Positions 35,549 through 44,968 of a stretch of DNA of 47,145 nt are shown piece by piece. The stretch spans positions 1-47,145 of the forward strand of contig NZ_UPHT01000090.1 of NCBI RefSeq assembly GCF_900566085.1. Direction: 5' to 3'. Made by a program: the position numbers and the translations under genes. Positions within the stretch are counted from its first letter, which is position 1. Every line of letters begins with the position of its first letter. The DNA is from Mycobacterium attenuatum (lineage in GTDB: Bacteria > Actinomycetota > Actinomycetes > Mycobacteriales > Mycobacteriaceae). Below the pieces are notes generated by a model. The model made no database searches, had not been told where the DNA came from, and was given only the letters and a program-made list of their open reading frames with translations.

Positions 35549-38500
35549 ATGACGCCTATCCTTGCCGGAGTGTCCGCACCGTCCGCAGAAACACCCAAGG
35601 CGGCGTTGCGCGTCCGACTCGACGGTCTGACCATCCGCGACACGGCGCGCCTCGGCCGGCGGCTGAAGAACCTCCGCGGCGCCAAGCCCGACAAGCTGCG
35701 ACAGCTCACCGACCAGATCGCGGTGGCGGAAGCTCTGGTGGCCGCGCGGCACGCGGCCGTCCCGACGATCACCTATCCTGACCTGCCGATCAGCGGGCGA
35801 CGGGAGGAGATCGCCAACGCGGTGCGGGCGCATCAGGTGGTCGTCGTTGCCGGCGAAACCGGTTCGGGAAAGACCACCCAGCTGCCCAAGATCTGCCTCG
35901 AGCTGGGCCGCGGCATCCGCGGAACCATCGGACACACCCAGCCGCGACGGCTGGCCGCGCGCACCGTCGCGCAACGCATCGCCGACGAGTTGCACACCGC
36001 GCTTGGTGACGTGGTCGGCTACACCGTCCGATTCACCGACCAGGTCAGCGACCGCACCCTGGTCAAGCTGATGACCGACGGCATCCTGCTCGCCGAGATC
36101 CAGCGTGACCGCCGCCTGTTGCGCTACGACACCCTAATCCTCGACGAGGCCCACGAGCGCAGCCTCAACATCGACTTCCTGCTGGGTTACCTGCGTGAGC
36201 TGCTGCCGCGCCGTCCCGACTTGAAGGTGATCGTCACCTCGGCGACGATCGAGCCGCAGCGCTTCGCGGCGCATTTCGGTGGAGCCGACGGCGGACTCAG
36301 CGTCCCGATCGTCGAGGTGTCCGGTCGCACGTACCCGGTGGAAATCCGTTACCGCCCATTGGAAGTCGCCGTCTCGCCCGGCCCTGAGGATGACCCCGAC
36401 GACCCCGACCACGAAATCGTGCGCACCGAGACCCGCGACGAAATCGAGGCGATCGTCGACGCGATCGGCGAACTCGAGGCCGAACCGCCCGGCGACATCC
36501 TGGTGTTCCTGTCCGGTGAGCGCGAAATACGCGACACCGCGGAGGCTTTGACTGGTTTGAGAAATACCGAGGTGCTTGCGCTGTACGCCCGGCTACCCAC
36601 CGCCGACCAACAGAAGGTGTTCGCGCCCCACACCGCACGCCGCGTGGTGCTGGCGACCAACGTTGCCGAGACGTCGCTGACCGTGCCCGGGATCCGCTAT
36701 GTCGTCGACCCCGGTAATGCCCGCATTTCGCGCTACAGCCGCCGGTTGAAGGTGCAGCGGTTGCCCATCGAACCGATCTCGCAGGCGTCTGCGGCTCAAC
36801 GGGCCGGGCGCTGCGGTCGGGTCGCTCCCGGCGTGTGCATCCGCCTGTACTCCGAGGAGGACTTCGCGGCCCGCCCGCGCTACACCGACCCCGAGATACT
36901 GCGGACCAACCTGGCCGCGGTGCTGCTGCAGATGGCGGCGCTACAGCTGGGCGCCCCACCCGGTTATGTCGAGAACTTCCCGTTTCTCGATCCGCCCGAC
37001 CGGCGCAGCATCCGCGACGGTGTGCAGCTGCTGCAGGAGCTCGGCGCGTTCGACCAGCACGGCGAGATCACCGACCTGGGCCGTCGCCTGGCGCGGCTGC
37101 CTGTGGACCCGCGACTGGGGCGGATGATCCTGGCGGCCCAGACCGAGGGATGCGTACGCGAGGTGCTGGTACTGGCCGCCGCGCTGACCATCCCCGACCC
37201 TCGGGAGCGCCCGGCCGACCGCGAGGAGGCTGCCCGCCAGCGGCATGCCCGGTTCACCGACGAGCACTCCGACTTCATGTCCTACCTGAACCTCTGGCGC
37301 TATCTGCGTGAGCAGCGTAAGGAATTGTCGGGCAACGCTTTTCGACGGATGTGCCGTGACGAATTCCTGCACTACCTGCGCATCCGCGAGTGGCAGGACC
37401 TCGTCGGGCAGCTCCGCAACATCGCGCGTGACCTCGGCGTAGCTGAATCCGGGGTCGAGACCGACGAGTCCGACCCGGCCCGCATTCACGCGGCGCTGCT
37501 GGCCGGGTTGCTGTCACATGTGGGGATGCGCCGCGAGGACGACCGTGAGTATGTGGGTGCGCGCAACTCGCGGTTCGTTCTGGCGCCCGGCTCGGCGCTC
37601 GCCAAGCGGCCGCCGCGCTGGGTGGTGGTGGCGGAGCTGGTGGAGACAAGCCGGCTGTACGGGCGGACCGCCGCGCGTATCCAGCCGGAAGTGGTGGAGC
37701 GGGTCGCAGGCGAGCTAGTGCAGCGCACCTACAGCGAACCTCACTGGGACGCCAGCCGCGGTGAGGTGCTGGCCTACGAGCGGGTGACGCTCTACGGCCT
37801 GCCGCTGGTGGCCCGTCGCCGCGTCGGATATGCCCGCGTCGAGCCGCAGGTGGCGCGGGAATTGTTCATCCGGCACGCGCTGGTGCAGGGCGAGTGGCAG
37901 ACCCGCCATCATTTCCTGCGCGACAATGCACGGTTGCGGGCCGAGCTCGAGAACCTCGAGGAGCGGGCCCGCCGCCGCGACCTGCTGGTCACTGACGACG
38001 ATGTCTACGCACTCTACGACGCCCGCATCCCCGCCGATGTCGTCTCGGCGCGCCACTTCGACGCGTGGTGGAAGATGCAGCGGCGCAAGACGCCGGACTT
38101 GCTGACGTTCCGTCGCGACGACCTGCTGCGCGCCGACGATACTGCCGGTGCCGATCGGCCGGACGTATGGCAGACGGGCGACGTCGCTCTGCCGCTGACC
38201 TACCGGTTCGAGCCCGGAGCCGCCGACGACGGCGTCACAGTGCATGTCCCGATCGACGTGTTGGCACGGTTGGGTGGCGACGAGTTCGCTTGGCAGGTGC
38301 CGGCGTTGCGGGAGGAGCTGGTTACTGCGCTCATCCGGTCGCTGCCGAAAGACCTGCGCCGCAACTTCGTTCCCGCCCCCGATACCGCCCGTGCGGTGCT
38401 GGCCGGGATCGATCCGGGACGCGAGCCACTGCTGATGGCTTTGCAGCGTGAATTGCGCCGCCGCACTGGTGTTTTGGTCCCAGTCGACGCATTCGATCTG

Positions 38501-39517
38501 GACCGGCTGCCGGCGCATCTGCGGGTGACTTTTGCCGTGGAGTCCGAGGACGGTACCGAGGTGGCGCGCGGCAAGGATCTACCTGCGCTGCAGCAGCGGC
38601 TGGCGACACCGGCTCGGCAGGCCGTTGCGGATGCGGTCGCGGGGGAGGTGGAACGAACCGGGTTGCGCACCTGGCCCGACGATCTGCCCGAGGTGCCGCG
38701 GGTCGTGGAGCGCACGGTCGACGGTCGCACCGTGCGGGGTTTTCCGGCGTTTGTCGACGCGGGCGGCGCGGTCGACCTGCGCGTGTTCGCCACGTCGGTC
38801 GAGCAGGAATATGCGATGGGTCCGGGTATCCGGCGGTTGCTCGGGCTCGGCATGGCCGCCCCCCTCAAAGCCATTGACCGGCAACTGGATCCGCGAACAC
38901 GCCTGATGCTTGGCGCGAACCCGGATGGCTCCCTGTCGGCGCTGCTCGACGACTGCGCCGACGCGGCGACGGACGCGCTGGTGGCCGCGCCGGTGTGGAC
39001 GTACAAGGAGTTCACCACGCTGCGCGATAGGGTAGCGGCCGATCTCGTACCGACGACCATCGAGATCGTGAGCGGTGTCGAGAAGGCGTTGTCCGCGGCG
39101 CGGGAAGTGCGGCTTTTGTTGGCGGCCAAGCCGACTCCCGCACAGGCCGCGGCTACAGCCGACGTACGCACCCAGCTGGACCGACTGTTGCCACACCGGT
39201 TCGTCACCATTACCGGACGCGCGCATCTCACTGATCTGACCCGCTACCTGACCGCAATCCGCCGGCGCCTCGAGCGGCTGCCGTACGCGGTCGAGGCCGA
39301 CCGACAGCGGATGCAGCGGTTGCACGCCGTGCAAGACCGCTACTACCAACTGCTGCAGGAGCTGCCGCCGGCACGCGCCGCGGCCGCCGACGTCCGTGAC
39401 ATCGCGCGCCAGATCGAGGAGCTGCGAGTCAGCCTGTGGGCCCAGCAGCTCGGCACGCCGCGGGCCGTCAGCGAGCAGCGGATCTATCGCGCGATCGAGG
39501 CGGTGCGCGGTTGCTGA
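35549..39517 (+). CDS. hrpA: ATP-dependent RNA helicase HrpA (DEAH)
   Basis: The 1322-residue helicase has Walker A GETGSGKT (102-109), DEAH (199-202), SAT (TSATIE) and motif VI QRAGRCGR (417-424), followed by the winged-helix, ratchet and OB domains (FPFLDPPDRRSIRDGVQLLQELGAF) and the long C-terminal DUF3418 region typical of HrpA. It unwinds RNA and resolves stalled ribosomes on mRNAs in E. coli. ATG 35549 and GTG 35570 (VSAPSAETPKAALR) are both plausible. The full length is conserved, with no visible lesion. Confidence 0.95.
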   Translation: MTPILAGVSAPSAETPKAALRVRLDGLTIRDTARLGRRLKNLRGAKPDKLRQLTDQIAVAEALVAARHAAVPTITYPDLPISGRREEIANAVRAHQVVVVAGETGSGKTTQLPKICLELGRGIRGTIGHTQPRRLAARTVAQRIADELHTALGDVVGYTVRFTDQVSDRTLVKLMTDGILLAEIQRDRRLLRYDTLILDEAHERSLNIDFLLGYLRELLPRRPDLKVIVTSATIEPQRFAAHFGGADGGLSVPIVEVSGRTYPVEIRYRPLEVAVSPGPEDDPDDPDHEIVRTETRDEIEAIVDAIGELEAEPPGDILVFLSGEREIRDTAEALTGLRNTEVLALYARLPTADQQKVFAPHTARRVVLATNVAETSLTVPGIRYVVDPGNARISRYSRRLKVQRLPIEPISQASAAQRAGRCGRVAPGVCIRLYSEEDFAARPRYTDPEILRTNLAAVLLQMAALQLGAPPGYVENFPFLDPPDRRSIRDGVQLLQELGAFDQHGEITDLGRRLARLPVDPRLGRMILAAQTEGCVREVLVLAAALTIPDPRERPADREEAARQRHARFTDEHSDFMSYLNLWRYLREQRKELSGNAFRRMCRDEFLHYLRIREWQDLVGQLRNIARDLGVAESGVETDESDPARIHAALLAGLLSHVGMRREDDREYVGARNSRFVLAPGSALAKRPPRWVVVAELVETSRLYGRTAARIQPEVVERVAGELVQRTYSEPHWDASRGEVLAYERVTLYGLPLVARRRVGYARVEPQVARELFIRHALVQGEWQTRHHFLRDNARLRAELENLEERARRRDLLVTDDDVYALYDARIPADVVSARHFDAWWKMQRRKTPDLLTFRRDDLLRADDTAGADRPDVWQTGDVALPLTYRFEPGAADDGVTVHVPIDVLARLGGDEFAWQVPALREELVTALIRSLPKDLRRNFVPAPDTARAVLAGIDPGREPLLMALQRELRRRTGVLVPVDAFDLDRLPAHLRVTFAVESEDGTEVARGKDLPALQQRLATPARQAVADAVAGEVERTGLRTWPDDLPEVPRVVERTVDGRTVRGFPAFVDAGGAVDLRVFATSVEQEYAMGPGIRRLLGLGMAAPLKAIDRQLDPRTRLMLGANPDGSLSALLDDCADAATDALVAAPVWTYKEFTTLRDRVAADLVPTTIEIVSGVEKALSAAREVRLLLAAKPTPAQAAATADVRTQLDRLLPHRFVTITGRAHLTDLTRYLTAIRRRLERLPYAVEADRQRMQRLHAVQDRYYQLLQELPPARAAAADVRDIARQIEELRVSLWAQQLGTPRAVSEQRIYRAIEAVRGC

Positions 39518-39598
39518 CCCTGGCGGAATTTCCCACTCTCACCATATCGGGCACCGGGGGGCTTGCGGCAAGACCCGGGTTGTGTCGCAAAATCACTG

Positions 39599-39618
39599 TC
39601 CGGAGCCAAGACTCCGGA
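39599..39618. repeat. Short inverted repeat between hrpA and the monooxygenase gene
   Basis: A perfect seven-base palindrome (tccggag / ctccgga) with a six-base spacer lies 82 bases after the hrpA stop and just before the likely start of the next gene. It could be a weak terminator or an operator. Confidence 0.45.
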
Positions 39619-39675
39619 TTTGGGGGAACGACAGTGCGGCTGGAGTTGGGGGCAACTGAGTCGAGCGGAGCGGCC

Positions 39676-41169
39676 ATGCCGATGGCCGACCATGCGGTAC
39701 TGGTGGCCGGGGCAGGACCGACTGGGCTGATGCTGGCCGGCGAACTGGCGTTGGCAGGAGCCGACGTTGCGGTGGTAGAGCGACGCGCGGGTCAACAGCT
39801 GATCGGCTCGCGGGCGGGCGGTCTGCATTCCCGCACCCTCGAGGTCCTTGATCAGCGTGGAATCGCCGATCGATTCCTCGCGCAGGGGCAGGTGGCCCAA
39901 GTCGCGGGGTTTTCTCAAATACGTCTGGATATCAGCGACTTCCCGACTCGGCACCCGTACGGACTGGCGTTGTGGCAGAACCACATCGAGAACACCCTGG
40001 CCGGCTGGGTCGATGAGCTGGAAGTGCCGATCTATCGCGGACGTGAGGTGACCGGAGTTGCCCAAGACCGCACCGGGGTCGATCTCAGGCTGGCCGGCGG
40101 CCAGTTGCTGCGGGCGCAATATCTGGTCGGCTGCGACGGCGGGCGCAGCGTGGTCCGTAAGGCGGCCGGGATCGAGTTTCCGGGCTGGGATGCGACAACC
40201 AGTTACCTCATCGCCGAGGTCGAAACTGCGCTCAAGCAGGGACAGGAGCCCGAGTGGGGCATTCGCCACGACGCGCTTGGTGTCCATGCTGTCAGCAGGA
40301 GCGACGACGGGCGTGGGTTGCGCGTGATGGTGACCGAGCGGCACCTGATGCCCGCGGGTGAGCCCACGTTGCGAGATTTGAGCGCGGCGCTAATGGCGGT
40401 GTACGGAACGGACTACGGAATCCTCAGGGCTGTATGGATTTCCAGGTTCACCGATATGGCGCGGCAGGCCGCTTCCTATCGCAGCGGCCGGGTCCTGCTG
40501 GCTGGTGATGCCGCGCACGTGCATCACCCGGTAGGCGGACAAGGTCTCAACACCGGTGTGCAGGATGCGGTCAACCTGGGATGGAAACTGGGTCAGGTGG
40601 TAAACCGGATATCACCCGAGACTCTTCTGGACACCTACCATGGCGAACGGCACCCGGTCGCGGCCCGTGTCCTGCGCAATTCGATGGCGCAAATTGCGCT
40701 GCTGCGCCGCCCGGATGACGGCACCCAGGCCTTGCGTGACACCATTTCCGAACTCCTCGGCATGGATGAGCCGCGCAAGCGATTCGCCGCGATGATGTCG
40801 GGCCTGGACATCCACTACGAGCTTGGCGACGGGCATCCGCTGCTCGGGCGTCGCGTGCCCGATCTGGATATCGTCACCGCGGACGGCCCGGTGCGGGTGT
40901 TCACCCTGTTGCATCGCGCCCGCCCGGTGCTGCTCAACTTTTCCGCGCCCGGTGCCGTCGACATCACCGGGTGGGCTGATCGGGTCCAGCTGATCGACGC
41001 GAAATGCGTTGACAACTGGGAGCTTCCGGTGCTTGGTGCAATCAGACCGCCGGGTGCGGTGTTGATTCGGCCCGACGGTCACGTTGCCTGGGTTGCGAGC
41101 CGGTCCGACCTCGGGCTGCGAGCGGCCCTTACCGCCTGGTTCGGGCCACCTCGCGCCGTGACTGCCTAG
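39676..41169 (+). CDS. FAD-dependent aromatic monooxygenase (PheA/TfdB-like)
   Basis: The 497-residue protein has the FAD Rossmann motif VAGAGPTGLMLAGELA (residues 10-25), the middle motif YLVGCDGGRSVVRKAAGI, the second FAD motif GRVLLAGDAAHVHHPVGGQGLNTGVQDAVNLGWKL, and a C-terminal thioredoxin-like domain (RPVLLNFSAPG...AWVASRSDLGLRAAL) as in phenol hydroxylases. It should hydroxylate an aromatic or polyketide ring with NAD(P)H and O2. ATG 39676 is used; GTG 39634, with GGGGGA six bases before it, is an equally good start and would add 14 residues. Neighbours give no substrate hint. Confidence 0.9.
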   Translation: MPMADHAVLVAGAGPTGLMLAGELALAGADVAVVERRAGQQLIGSRAGGLHSRTLEVLDQRGIADRFLAQGQVAQVAGFSQIRLDISDFPTRHPYGLALWQNHIENTLAGWVDELEVPIYRGREVTGVAQDRTGVDLRLAGGQLLRAQYLVGCDGGRSVVRKAAGIEFPGWDATTSYLIAEVETALKQGQEPEWGIRHDALGVHAVSRSDDGRGLRVMVTERHLMPAGEPTLRDLSAALMAVYGTDYGILRAVWISRFTDMARQAASYRSGRVLLAGDAAHVHHPVGGQGLNTGVQDAVNLGWKLGQVVNRISPETLLDTYHGERHPVAARVLRNSMAQIALLRRPDDGTQALRDTISELLGMDEPRKRFAAMMSGLDIHYELGDGHPLLGRRVPDLDIVTADGPVRVFTLLHRARPVLLNFSAPGAVDITGWADRVQLIDAKCVDNWELPVLGAIRPPGAVLIRPDGHVAWVASRSDLGLRAALTAWFGPPRAVTA

Positions 41170-41208
41170 GCCCGTGACGGCCACTGACAAGATGGGTGCC
41201 AACTGCCC

Positions 41209-41814
41209 TCACGACTGCGCAGGGCCATTTCGTTCCATCCACTGGATGAGCGCATCCTCCAGCGCTGCCGCGACGGTGATACCGGCGCTATTGACGGCCT
41301 GTTCAAACCGCTCGACCAGATCCGTTGGCACTGAGGCGCTTATCTTGGCCCGCGCCGGCTTCGGCTTCACCGGCGGGGAGACGGCCGGCGCCGCATGTCG
41401 CGCGGCGGTCGCGTCCATGATTTCACGCAACGCGGGAATCGCATCCAGCAATCTGGCAAGCTCATCACGGTCGATCCGCAGCACCTCGGCCGGACCGGTC
41501 GTCGTCACGGTCGCCGAGCGCAATTTCCCACGGCGAAGCGCAGATTCGCCGATCACCTCTCCCGGCCCCAACACGGCAATGGGATCCCGGCCGAGGTATA
41601 CCCTCGCCTCGCCGCTGAGCAGGATGTAGCAGGCGTCCGCTGGTGTCTGCTCATGAATCATCGGCCACGGCATGGATGCCGAGGTGTGCTGGGCGGCCCG
41701 CACGAGCAGCTTCAGCTCGGCATCCGAGAAGGTGTCAAATGCGGTGAACTCGCGTAGCCGTCGGGCGTAATCCCCATAACGGGCGTCTTCCCCAGATCCC
41801 GCATCCGACTTCAT
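41209..41814 (-). CDS. Cyclic-nucleotide-binding protein with a ribbon-helix-helix-like C-terminus
   Basis: The 201-residue product has a cNMP-binding domain (about residues 5-130): LREFTAFDTFSDAELKLL, GEARVYLGRDPIAVLGPGEVIGESALRRGKLRSATV, with the phosphate-binding cassette GESALRRGKLRSATV. After a Pro/Ala/Lys linker comes KISASVPTDLVERFEQAVNSAGITVAAALEDALIQWM, which looks like a ribbon-helix-helix or Arc-like dimer fold rather than the Crp HTH. ATG 41814 has AGGAG 7 bases upstream. It is divergent from a class III cyclase with a 138-base shared promoter region, so a local cAMP sensing circuit is plausible. Confidence 0.85.
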   Translation of the reverse strand: MKSDAGSGEDARYGDYARRLREFTAFDTFSDAELKLLVRAAQHTSASMPWPMIHEQTPADACYILLSGEARVYLGRDPIAVLGPGEVIGESALRRGKLRSATVTTTGPAEVLRIDRDELARLLDAIPALREIMDATAARHAAPAVSPPVKPKPARAKISASVPTDLVERFEQAVNSAGITVAAALEDALIQWMERNGPAQS

Positions 41815-41952
41815 AGTGGGCTCCTGTGGTGTGATGTGGCGCGGCATCGAGGAGCCTACGCTCGTATAGCCACGAACCCCGTAACGAAATGCGGTCCGCG
41901 CGCACCTGCCGGTGCTCGCGCAGCGGCGGCCAGCGGTCTAGAGTTCCGGTCG

Positions 41953-43776
41953 ATGCGTCGTACCTGGACCTGGACATTCGACCTGCCGCCGGATCGGTTG
42001 TGGCCGGTGCTGGCCGACACCGACCGGTTCAACGAAGCGCTCGGGCTGCCGCCCTACACCCTCGAAGAGACTCCGCAAGCCAACGGCACGGTGCTGCGCC
42101 GCGGGCGGGGCAAGGTGGCGGGCTTCTCGCTGGAATGGGAGGAAAAGCCCTACGAATGGATCTCGGGCCGGCACTTTCGCCAATCGCGGGTGTTCACCAA
42201 GGGGCCGTTCCGTCGCTTCGGCCCGGTCTTCGATCTCGAGTCCGACGGCAACGGGGGCTCGCGCGTCAGCTACTCACTCGAATGGGAACCACTGGGTTTG
42301 GTCGGTCGCCTGTTCGGCGCGCGGCTTGCCACCCAGGCGGGCGAGGCGGTGGGAAAACGCATCGTGGAGGCGGTCGAGTTTGCGCACGGCGATCACCCGC
42401 CCGGCCGCATCACACCGTTCGTGATGACGGAGCCCGCGTTGCCTCCCGGTGCCCGCGAGCGGGCCACGGCCATGGCGCAGGACGTGGATCGCGGCCCCTA
42501 CGGTAACGGGCTGGGCGCGCGGCTTGCCGATCTGGTGCTGCACGGTATGACCAGCGACCTCACGCGTCTTCGTCCCAAGGCACTGGCGGGCAACCTCGAC
42601 GTGTCCGCACGCGCCGCGACCGAGACCTGTCTGGCGGCCGTGAAGGCGGGACTGCTCAGCATGAAATGGGATTTGCTCTGCCCCAACTGCCGCGGAGCCA
42701 AGGTCGGCGTTGCCACGTTGTCGGAGCTGCCGCACGGAGCGCACTGCTCGTCGTGCAACATCGACTACGGCCGCGACTTCGAGCGCAACGTCGAGCTGAC
42801 GTTCGCACCGGCACCCACGGTTCGCCCGTTGCCCGTCGGCCGTTTCTGCCTGTCCGGGCCGATGCAGACCCGACATGTCGTCGTACAGGTTCTGCTGGCA
42901 CCGGGGGAGCGGCGCGATGTGGCCGTCGACCTGCCCCCGGGCTCATATCGGCTACGCACGCTGCATCCGGGCAATTTCGTCGACATCGACTACCAGTCCG
43001 GCGCGTTTCCGGGCCTGCGTATCACCGCGTCGGGGGTAGACGTGCTGGACGTCGCGGATGGGGACACCGCGGCGGGACGCGTGACCTTTGTCAACGATGC
43101 CGGCTTTGAGCTGGCCGCCTTGATCGAGGACCGAACCTGGGCACGGGAGACACTGGCTGCACCAGAAGTGATCTCGCTGCAGGCTTTTCGCGATCTGTTC
43201 GCCGAGGCGACGCTGCGCCCGGGCGACGATGCAGGGATCAGTCAGGTCGCGCTGCTGTTCACCGACCTGCGGGGCTCGACGGCCCTGTACGAACGGGTCG
43301 GCGATGCCACCGCCTACAACCTGGTGCGTGAGCACTTCAGGCTGCTGGCGACGGTCGTGCGCGAGCATGACGGTGCTGTGGTCAAGACGATCGGTGACGC
43401 GGTCATGGCCTCATTCACCGATCCGGCGCAAGCGGTCCGCGCGGCTGTGGCCATGCAAGCGGGGATCGCAGCATCGGCGACCGTAAGCCGCGATCTTGTC
43501 CTCAAGGTGGGTGTCCATGCCGGTCCCAGCGTTGTCGTGACGTTGAACGGCCGTCTGGACTACTTCGGCTCCACGGTGAACATGGCCGCACGCCTGCAGG
43601 GCCAGAGTGCGGGCGACGACATCGTGCTGTCACACGCTGTAGCCTCTGATCCCGCGGTACGGGCAATGCTGGCCGACGTGCCCCAGCGCGAGGAAACGGT
43701 GATGCTCAAAGGTTTCGCCGCGCCCGTCGGTTTCGTGCGTCTCTTGTGTTCTCGAGAAGTTAATCAACCTGTGTGA
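41953..43776 (+). CDS. Class III nucleotidyl cyclase with SRPBCC and zinc-ribbon domains
   Basis: The 607-residue protein starts MRRTWTWTFDLPPDRLWPVL, an SRPBCC/START domain (about 1-150). A middle region has a zinc ribbon (CPNC...CSSC, about 240-275), and a beta-rich DUF5939-like segment follows. The C-terminal domain is a class III cyclase: metal-binding D438 (LFTDLRGST) and D482 (KTIGDAVMAS), purine-selecting K478, and transition-state N543 and R547 (VNMAARL). It should make cAMP from ATP as a homodimer. A ligand in the SRPBCC domain may control it. No membrane helix. Confidence 0.93.
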   Translation: MRRTWTWTFDLPPDRLWPVLADTDRFNEALGLPPYTLEETPQANGTVLRRGRGKVAGFSLEWEEKPYEWISGRHFRQSRVFTKGPFRRFGPVFDLESDGNGGSRVSYSLEWEPLGLVGRLFGARLATQAGEAVGKRIVEAVEFAHGDHPPGRITPFVMTEPALPPGARERATAMAQDVDRGPYGNGLGARLADLVLHGMTSDLTRLRPKALAGNLDVSARAATETCLAAVKAGLLSMKWDLLCPNCRGAKVGVATLSELPHGAHCSSCNIDYGRDFERNVELTFAPAPTVRPLPVGRFCLSGPMQTRHVVVQVLLAPGERRDVAVDLPPGSYRLRTLHPGNFVDIDYQSGAFPGLRITASGVDVLDVADGDTAAGRVTFVNDAGFELAALIEDRTWARETLAAPEVISLQAFRDLFAEATLRPGDDAGISQVALLFTDLRGSTALYERVGDATAYNLVREHFRLLATVVREHDGAVVKTIGDAVMASFTDPAQAVRAAVAMQAGIAASATVSRDLVLKVGVHAGPSVVVTLNGRLDYFGSTVNMAARLQGQSAGDDIVLSHAVASDPAVRAMLADVPQREETVMLKGFAAPVGFVRLLCSREVNQPV

Positions 43777-43844
43777 CAACATGTTTCGGCTAGTCGCACT
43801 GACCGGGATCGGTCCGCGATCTCGAATTCGTACGATGACCGCAC

Positions 43845-44927
43845 TCAGGACAGCGGCCGGGTGGCCTTCATGAGAGGGCCGAACCCGACGGCTTGCATGC
43901 GGTCCATCATCTTCGCGGGTGAGGGGCGTTGCTGCAGCAGCGCCTCGACCGCTTCGTCGGGGTTGTCGACGATGCGCACCAGTTGCTCGAACTGTTCATC
44001 CGTGAGTTTCTTGCCGCCGACGAACAAGGCCCGCAGGACCGGCAGCACGGGCAGCTTTTCGGTCCAGAACTCGCGGCCGAGGAAGATCATCGGGGAGAAC
44101 TCCACGGCATTTCTGGGGTAGTAGTTCTGGGCGGCGTTCTGGAACACTTCCTGGATGGTGCCTGCCGCGCCGCGGGTGTAGATGATCCCGTTGGCCGCCA
44201 GCGAAAGCAGAATGTCTTCGCGGATGCTGTTCTGGAAATACTTGGCGACCACCGTTGCCAGCGGTGACATGGGTTCGTTGCCGTAGTACCACGTGGGAAC
44301 CGCGATGCTGCGTCCCCCGGTTTCGCTGAATGTTTGGGCTATCTCGTAGGCGGGCGCGGCCCAATCGTGTAGCTGACGCACGATCGCGGTATCGACCTCG
44401 CCGGTGCAGGAGACCACCGCCGCGCTGTCGGGCAGCGTCGGCTGGCTCTGTAAGTGCTTCAGCGCGTCCGTCACGTCGTGATCCGACGCGTTGGCGAGCA
44501 TCGCGCCCAAGTGGGTGGCTTCCATTGCCCCGGGCCCGCCGCCGCTGGCCACCAGGCAGCCGCACTGGGTCAGGGTCCGCGCGACGTGCACCACATTTGC
44601 GTAGTTCGTCGTCGTGCGAGTCTCGTCGTGGCCGCCCATAATCGCCACCGTGGGCGCCTCGACGGTATGGAAGAACATTGTCAGTGCGCGCATGATCGAA
44701 TGGTCGTGCAGCGCCTGCATCATCCCGGCGTAGGGATCGGTGGGACATGCGCCGCCGTTGGCCGTGAAGTACCGGTAGGACCGGAAGTCCAGCGTATCGG
44801 CGAAGCTGAGCGGCCGGTGGGTTTCGAAGCCGCTCATCAGCTCCAGTGACGTGTACAACGAGTTGCGCAGCGGCTGAAACGGAACTTCCAGGTTCGGCAT
44901 CGGACTCGCACTTTCATTTCTGATCAT
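43845..44927 (-). CDS. LOG-family nucleotide-binding protein (PpnN-like)
   Basis: The 360-residue product has the LOG Rossmann-type site: TVAIMGGHDETR, then CLVASGGGPGAMEATHLGAML, and the signature PGGxGTxxE varied as TRGAAGTIQEVFQNA. It is longer than plant LOG proteins and similar to the bacterial PpnN nucleosidase class, with extra N- and C-terminal parts. LOG/PpnN enzymes release bases from nucleoside 5'-monophosphates. The Pro-Gly-Gly is replaced by Arg-Gly-Ala, so activity is not certain. It lies 41 bases after the NAD(P)HX epimerase in one operon. The start may be 44927 or 44900 (MPNLEV). Confidence 0.8.
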   Translation of the reverse strand: MIRNESASPMPNLEVPFQPLRNSLYTSLELMSGFETHRPLSFADTLDFRSYRYFTANGGACPTDPYAGMMQALHDHSIMRALTMFFHTVEAPTVAIMGGHDETRTTTNYANVVHVARTLTQCGCLVASGGGPGAMEATHLGAMLANASDHDVTDALKHLQSQPTLPDSAAVVSCTGEVDTAIVRQLHDWAAPAYEIAQTFSETGGRSIAVPTWYYGNEPMSPLATVVAKYFQNSIREDILLSLAANGIIYTRGAAGTIQEVFQNAAQNYYPRNAVEFSPMIFLGREFWTEKLPVLPVLRALFVGGKKLTDEQFEQLVRIVDNPDEAVEALLQQRPSPAKMMDRMQAVGFGPLMKATRPLS

Positions 44928-44968
44928 CGGTCGGGTGGAACGTGTGCGGTCGCTGGTGCCGCATCGCT

